Assembly (NCBI GenBank): GCA_964030785.1
Contig: OZ034968.1
Location: 26,256,686-26,320,685, forward strand
DNA: 64,000 nucleotides
Origin: Siderastrea siderea
Taxonomy: Eukaryota > Cnidaria > Anthozoa > Scleractinia > Rhizangiidae
Direction of reading: 5' to 3'
The stretch's first letter is position 1. The number at the start of each line of letters is the position of its first letter. Shown here in pieces: positions 58,146 to 64,000 of this stretch. A program made the translations under genes and the position numbers. Under the pieces are notes generated by a model. That model did not search any database, was not told where the DNA came from, and was given only the letters and a program-made list of their open reading frames with translations.

Positions 58146-59684
58146 GCTGTCTCCCTAAGATCCTCATAACCCAAATTGGTCGCAAAATAGATTTCCTTCA
58201 AATCTTGTATGTGAATTGCACTTTGTCTGGGTACTTTAAAAACACTTTTCGTTTGGGTTCTAAATGCTTTCTTCGACAGTTTACAAGGGGGGTCCCCTGG
58301 TGGACAAAAATGGACATTTTATTGGTACAAAAATGCTAATTTTCAATAACTTTGGTAACTCCTCACAACACTTAAAATTTGATGCAGGACAAAATTCTAC
58401 TGTTGTTTGATAAGTATAACTCTTCCTTATCCTACAGTGTTACTGACATTTCCATGTAGTTGTTTTGAGTAGTTAAAACAGTTCCTTTCAACAACCCAAT
58501 TTCACAGCTTTTTAAAAAGTAGGAAAAATGGGTAAACAAAAATACATGTTAACAAAAAGTGAGACCTCCACTAGCAAATTCCTTTCATTCATGGCAAGTT
58601 AAAGACTTGGCCTTAATTATAATAAAATAAAATCGTGCGGCCAGAGGGTTTAAAGAACGTGGCATCGCTTTGAAACACCAGTATTTCCAAATTATGTAAA
58701 TTACGAACCATGACCTATGCGTGGAATTTAAGAGCAAATGTTGATGCGAACAATGCTCCCTTACATCAGGAAAACACGAAAATAGTTTCAAACTACAACA
58801 GGAAACAAATGTAAACTGGTAACATTTCGCATATAGCTTTAATTAAATGTACAGCATTCAAATAGCTCATTAACTATGCTCGATTCACAAGATAAACAAG
58901 TTATAAAGTACATGCCACTCGATGATTGCTAATTGCGCTTTACAAAAAAACCTTGATCTAGAACTATTAATCTGAGAATAAATTAATAAAAGCAAGTCAT
59001 ATTGAGTATAACACAGCTTGTGTTTTGCAAACTAATTTAGCGAACACTTAATGCCTTCCAAAATAATGAAATCAACGAAGGGCATCTTGTTATGTTTTCA
59101 TTTGCACCCATTACCTCAATTATTCTGTCATCTTCGATCAAACATCGATCCGTGCGTTTCAGAGATCATCTTAGAAGCGTCAAAACAGTTGGTTTTGGGA
59201 AAATTCTTTGTTCAAAAGCCTTCATCTAGACCAAGCTTTCCATGTATTACTTCTCGCCTGTTGCTCTCCTGTTAAATTTTTCAGGCAGTAGCCGCTGACC
59301 AATAGCTAGTGTCAACAAAAAGACCTGTTGCATTCGAATTTCTATTTGGATGTATGATGGCTCACCAATGAAGGGTGAATTCATTTGAAAATAAGGGATG
59401 GAGCTCATGAAGGAAAATTCAAATTTTTGCCCTTAATGTAGAGCTGCAAGCACATAACCACAGTGTGTGACGTGGTTGCTATTTTTTTTTGTATTTTTAG
59501 GAAGGTGAAATAACCTGATAACTCGGACTTTGAGGGAGAATCTTAACATGTTTGAAAATAAACTTCTAGTTTCATCCAAGTTGTTAAATTCTGGAATCTG
59601 ACCCTGGCGAAACGTCAGTATAGCAAAAATGTTACTACTTGATAGAAATATCCTCCGTTGAATACTTTCTGTTTGGTAAAACAG

Positions 59685-59967
59685 GGGAGCAGGGATGGCG
59701 CAGTGGTGAGAGCGCTCGCCTCCCACCAATGTGGCCCGGGTTCGACTCCTGGTCCCGGTGTCATATGTGGGTTGAGTTTGTTGTTGGTTCTCATCCTTGC
59801 TCCGAGAGGTTTTTCTCCGGGTGCTCCGGTTTTCCCCTCTCCTTAAAAACCAACATTTCCAAATTCCAATTCGATCCGGAACCCGAGGGCCACAGGTTTG
59901 TCAGTCCCAGACTGTTAGGTGTCACCCTCGTTAAACAAAGTTGATTTATTTTTATTTTTATTTATTT
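59685..59967 (+). mobile_element. tRNA-derived SINE, copy 2, with TSD
   Basis: Same family as 56951-57225: A-box-like TGGCGCAGTGGTGAGAGC, then B box GGTTCGACTCC. It ends CACCCTCGTTAAACAAAG and an AT-rich tail. It is flanked by AAAACAG at 59678-59684 and 59968-59974. It inserted into the central part of the fold-back element. Confidence 0.85.
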
Positions 59968-60351
59968 AAAACAGCTGTGGGAGCTTGGTCCATGACGACT
60001 TAATGGTTATAATCCAGTTTGCAATTTGTAGCCCCCAGAACCACCTGATCGTGGGGTACTGCTCTACCAAATGTGAACCTACGATACCCCCAAAAAGCGT
60101 CTTGCTTTTGAAAATACGCCGCGACTTAGTTTTGCTGCGCTTCCTCTAGATTAGCAGTATACCGCCAAACATAGTGAATGTCACTCCCGGAGTTGATCAC
60201 AGACTAGCGTGGGTAGTATAAGAACCAGGCTTAATCAGTGGAAGTTACGAGTATCCTTAGATTTTTGTTAGGGATTGAATAGCGGATGAGATACTCGAGC
60301 TCGCGCAAAAGTTACTCTACTATAAGTACTATCTCTACTAGTCTACTCTTA

Positions 60352-60782
60352 GGGCGCGTTTTTTTATTCACAATTCTGGAACGAGAATGGCCAGAATGTA
60401 AAATACGCGCGTTTTTCTATTCTGCATTCCTATTCCGGAATGGACAGAATGCCATTCCATCCATTCTGCTCCCAGGGGCAGAATGAACAGAATGTTGCGA
60501 ATGAAAATCCAAGATGGCGGACGGCGAGATGAGCGCTACGGATTCAAATACGTCTCTACCGGAGAAAAAATCAGGTTACACTTTTGGACACAATGAAACA
60601 TTGCTTCTAATTTCATTGTACCAAAAGTGCGAGGTTTTTTTCAGTGATGTTTCGTACAAGAAAAAGGCAGGACCAGGACCGCGCATCTCGACGGGCGTTT
60701 TTTTATGCAGACAATCCGAATTATTCCTAGCATTCCGTACCAACCATTCTTATTCCAGAATTGTGGATAGAAAAACGCGACC
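60352..60782. mobile_element. Harbinger-like non-autonomous element (TTA TSD)
   Basis: The ends GGGCGCGTTTTTTTATTCAC and, inverted, GGTCGCGTTTTTCTATCCAC both continue AATTCTGGAA. TTA flanks it at 60349-60351 and 60783-60785. PIF/Harbinger transposons duplicate TTA/TAA. The interior has the start of a Myb/SANT-like ORF. Confidence 0.85.
60514..60680 (+). pseudogene. Myb/SANT-like ORF fragment of Harbinger
   Basis: The start at 60514 gives MADGEMSATDSNTSLPEKKS, then a run with FGHNETLLLISLYQKCEVFF and YKKKAG. The ETLLLI.LY....F......KK pattern fits the trihelix/Myb-like DNA-binding protein that accompanies Harbinger transposases. After about 50 residues it runs into non-homologous sequence, so only the first helices remain. 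Confidence 0.55.
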
Positions 60783-60785
60783 TTA

Positions 60786-61509
60786 ATCTAACTGTGCAGT
60801 AGACGCCCGTTACCTAGAACCGAAACTCGTTTCCTCTTGAATACTGTTTCCAGTCATTTACTACTGGCATTGCCGAAGGAATTTTTGATTTCCTTGAAAC
60901 CCTACTTTATTTTAAATTAACCCTATAATGGGGGAGGGGGGGGGGGAGTCCACGGACTCTGCCTTTGTGGACTTGAAACTTTTCTATTATTTTTTAATGT
61001 GTGAACAAGCACCGCCAAAATTTTATTGAAAACGTTAGTTGGGAACAAATTTATTGTGGTAGGTCAATGTACAGTGAGATTCTCGTTGCTAAGGCAATCA
61101 AACTTTGACAGGCGTGTTCATCTGAAATTATTTGGTACATTACCGTTTTAACTGAAAACAAAAATGACTTTCTTACTGAAGGTCTCATGCTATCATTTAG
61201 AGTTCTTTCATCATTTTTGTTCACTTTTTGGTCAATTAGGTGGCTTTCCGAAGTCTTAGGGAAATCACGAAATCAGAAAAGGTGGATCCAATTGGAAAAT
61301 AGGACATACATCTGACGTCGTCTGACGTCATCAGTATCCCTTGCCGATCCCAAAGGAGACAATCTTGGACAAAATTCTTGGACATACTATTGACCCTCTA
61401 AGTTTCATTTTCATTGCTTTATTACTATCGGAGTTTGCTGGAGGCCTGCCCCACAAGGGCTACAGAAGACCAAAGAAGGCCCGGTCTAGATAGGGTTAAG
61501 GTTGTCTCT
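60786..61509. other. No gene seen
   Basis: Central part of the fold-back. A G-run lies at about 60935-60947. No coding motifs. Confidence 0.35.
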
Positions 61510-63280
61510 TAACTGCAGCTGATTACTTTCTCAAAACTGAAGGAACCTTTCAAAGCCCCAGAAGTCGAAAACAGGAAGGTTATTTTCAAATCTATGAAGA
61601 CGTGCCCAGCTGTACGAGTTATTTTACTTAGCCAAACCATGGTCTTCATTGTGGTTGTGTACTTGCAGATTAAATTAAGGACAAAAATTTGTTTCTTCTC
61701 CCCATGAGCTCCAACCCTTTTTTCAAATAAATTCACTATTAATTGGTGAAGGATCATGAATTCAAATTTTAGATAGCTAAGAGCCAAAACGCGAGCGCAA
61801 AATGGAGCAGTAGCCAGTGTTGTTGTTGACATTAGTAACTGGTCAGCGGCTACTGCCAGAATAATATAACACGAGAGGACACACGAGAGAACTAAATGCA
61901 TGGAAAGCTTGTTCTAAATGAAGGTTTTTGAACGAAGAATTTCCTCAAAAACCGACTGTTTGACGCTTCTAAGATGATCTCTGAAACGCACGGATCGGAT
62001 CTATATATTTGATCGAAGATGACAGAAGATTGAGGTAATGGTGCAAATGTAAACAGAACAAGATGCCCTTCGTTGATTTCATTGTTTTGCAAGGCACTAA
62101 GTGTTCGCTAAATAGGTTTGCAAAACACATGCTGTGATATACTCAATATGACTTGCTTTTATTGATTTACTCTCAGATTAATAGTTCTAGTTCAAGGTTG
62201 TTTCGTAAAGCGCAATTAGCAATCATCGAGTGGCATGTACTTCATAACTTGTTTATCTTGTGAATTGAGCATAGTTAATGAGCTATTTGAATGCTGTACA
62301 TTTTAGTTAAAGCTATATGCGAAATGTTACCAGTTTACATTTGTGTCCTACTGTAGTTTGAACTATTTTCGTGTTTTCATGATGTAAGGGAGCATTGCTC
62401 GGATCACACTTGCTCTTAAATTCCACGCGTAGGTTGTGGTTCGTAATTTGCATAATTTAGAAATACTGGTGTTTCAAAGCGGCGCCACGTCCTTTAAACT
62501 GTCTGGCCGCACGATTTTATTTTATTATAATTAAGACCAAGTCTTTAACTTTCCATGAATGAAAGGAATTTGCTAGTGGAGGTCTCACTTTTTGTTAACA
62601 TGTATTTTTGTTTACCCATTTTTTCTACTCTTTTAAAAGCTGTGAAATTGGGTTGTTAAAAGGAACTGTTTTAACTACTCAAAACAACTACATGGAAATG
62701 TCAGTAACACTGTAGGATAAGGAAGAGTTGTACTTATCAAACAACAGTAGAATTTTGTCCTGCATCAAACTTTTAAGTGTTGTGAGGAGTTACCAAAGTT
62801 ATTGAAAATTAGCATTTTTGTACCAATAAAATGTCCATTTTTGTCCACCAGGGGACCCCCCTTGTAAACTGTCGAAGAAAGCATTTAGAGCCCAAACGAA
62901 AAGTGTTTTTAAAGTACCCAGACAAAGTGCAATTCACATAAAAGATTTGAAGGAAATCTATTCTGTGACCAATTTGGGTTATGAGGATCTTAGGGAGACA
63001 GCCACTTAAGGCCAAACGAGATCGAGAGTTTGAACTCTCATCAACTCTCGGCAACTCTCGCTCTCGTTTGGCCCCGGCTTTACGAGCGCTCGGATTGGCT
63101 GCTCAAGCTCCAGATATTCTTCTCCTCTCTTAAACCTGGGACGTACAAGCAAAGTCACGGCGCTCACCGTGGTACAACGGGGGAGGGGGGTTGGGTGGTT
63201 GACGGAAAAGTTTTGCCTTTGATAGAAAGCCTTTGATGTGCTCTACACGACTCAGGTATATATTAAAACGATTTAAAAAA

Positions 63281-63375
63281 TTGACGTCAGATTTTAATGC
63301 GTTTGTCCTCTTATTGATGATAAATACGAAATTTATCATCAATAAGAGGACAGACGCATAAAAATCTGACGTCAA
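63281..63375. repeat. 95-bp near-perfect palindrome
   Basis: TTGACGTCAGATTTTAATGC to GCATAAAAATCTGACGTCAA. The arms are about 45 bp with only a few mismatches, and the centre is ATAAATACGAAATTTAT. It would form a strong hairpin. No target-site duplication was identified. Confidence 0.85.
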
Positions 63376-64000
63376 CTTTGTTTTTTTTTACAATAACAAA
63401 AAGCCAAAACTGATTTTCAAACCAAGGAGAGAAATGCAAGAGTCAATGAAAGATGCGATTGCCGCAGAATCAGAATTTCATTCGCTGTAATTCGGAGAAT
63501 CACAGGTTCGTAAATTGAAAACTTTAGGAAGAATGGGCCAGAAATACAGGGAAAATTTTGAATTGCTCAACTAACCTTCAATCCAGTGAAAACTGTTCAC
63601 AAAATAATCCACTAAACCACGGTTCAGCTTAATTTCATCGACAGCACAAATTCCCGCTCACCGCCAATTTTCTGGTCTGAATCCTCAGCAAACACCCTCA
63701 TCTTTTCGCTCTAAGGTTGCAATGATTTCTTCAGTTTTGACACATAAATTGTAGATGATTTCCTCATTGACTAGATTTGTGGTACAATTCTCGCCTTATC
63801 AAGAATGCAGCGCTGAAGAGTTTGACAAAACGTTTGCGCGCGAGAATGAGCTCAGTTATTGTAAAAAAAATTACATTATGGCCGCCATCCTGGGTTTTGT
63901 CCAAAATTGCTAGATGCTAGAATGTTAGATATTATATAATTAAACACTTTTTCTGCTTTTTGTGGACAATCTGAGCTTTTTTTCAACTAAAAAGTGTTTA
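63376..64000. other. No gene seen
   Basis: AT-rich tail of the window with no ORF of note or repeat. Confidence 0.35.

Larger units (their letters stand above)
57881..63082. mobile_element. 5.2-kb fold-back element with ~1.6-1.7-kb inverted arms
   Basis: The left arm (57881 to about 59600) and right arm (about 61510-63082) are inverted copies, high in similarity. Landmarks are GGCCAAACGAGA termini, AAGATCCTCATAACCCAAAT, GGTCCCCTGGTGGAC, and AGATCATCTTAGAAGCGTC. The termini carry tandem CGAGAGTTG-type words. The central 1.9 kb has a SINE and a Harbinger-like element. No transposase or clear target-site duplication was seen. Confidence 0.75.

Overview
The window is eukaryotic, low-GC and repeat-rich. 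It most likely comes from a cnidarian, probably a stony coral or sea anemone. The support is: spliced genes with GT-AG introns; Penelope-like retroelements (PLEs) with a GIY-YIG endonuclease; tRNA-derived SINEs; a short TTAGGG-type repeat; and RecQ-like and C2H2 transposon-associated ORFs of a kind I associate with hexacorals. The host assignment is inference and I could not search a database. Few of the six-frame ORFs look like real genes. Most of the window is nested transposable elements, many of which can be delimited by terminal inverted repeats (TIRs) and target-site duplications (TSDs).

Layout. 0-5.3 kb: a minisatellite, small inverted-repeat elements, a field of GTAAAG/CTTTAC motifs, and a 1.16-kb element carrying a RecQ helicase start (4012-5167). 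6.7-15.6 kb: a degenerate long inverted repeat enclosing a 3.4-kb element with a PIF1-type helicase exon (7892-11288), a hairpin with telomere-like repeats in its loop, and a frameshifted C2H2 pseudogene. 15.8-17.9 kb: a PLE reverse-transcriptase relic split by a TTAA-flanked element. 18.87-20.03 kb: a second RecQ-bearing element with the same terminal TAGCCT and a perfect 9-bp TSD. 21-27.8 kb: hairpin elements and a 2.27-kb long-TIR element (9-bp TSD) that contains a PLE with a 5' inversion.

28.6-31.9 kb holds the clearest host-type gene: four consecutive exons of a soluble-type HMG-CoA reductase, containing three of the four catalytic residues of the family. The exon(s) with the C-terminal catalytic histidine were not found, and an L1-like LINE lies just downstream. 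35.2-40.3 kb is a TA-flanked element with CACTG termini and internal tandem duplications. 40.45-55.06 kb is a 14.6-kb segment bounded by two inverted arrays of one 25-bp satellite. It contains TRAF-type zinc-finger exons on the minus strand, a LINE relic, and a spliced gene of unknown function at 48.1-53.1 kb that open reading frames alone would not reveal. 55.3-57.4 kb is a nested palindromic element plus a SINE. 57.9-63.1 kb is a 5.2-kb fold-back structure with arms of about 1.6-1.7 kb, containing a second SINE and a Harbinger-like element.

The main theme is nested TIR elements that carry helicase or host-gene fragments. All boundaries were read by eye, and identity levels are visual impressions, not computed values.
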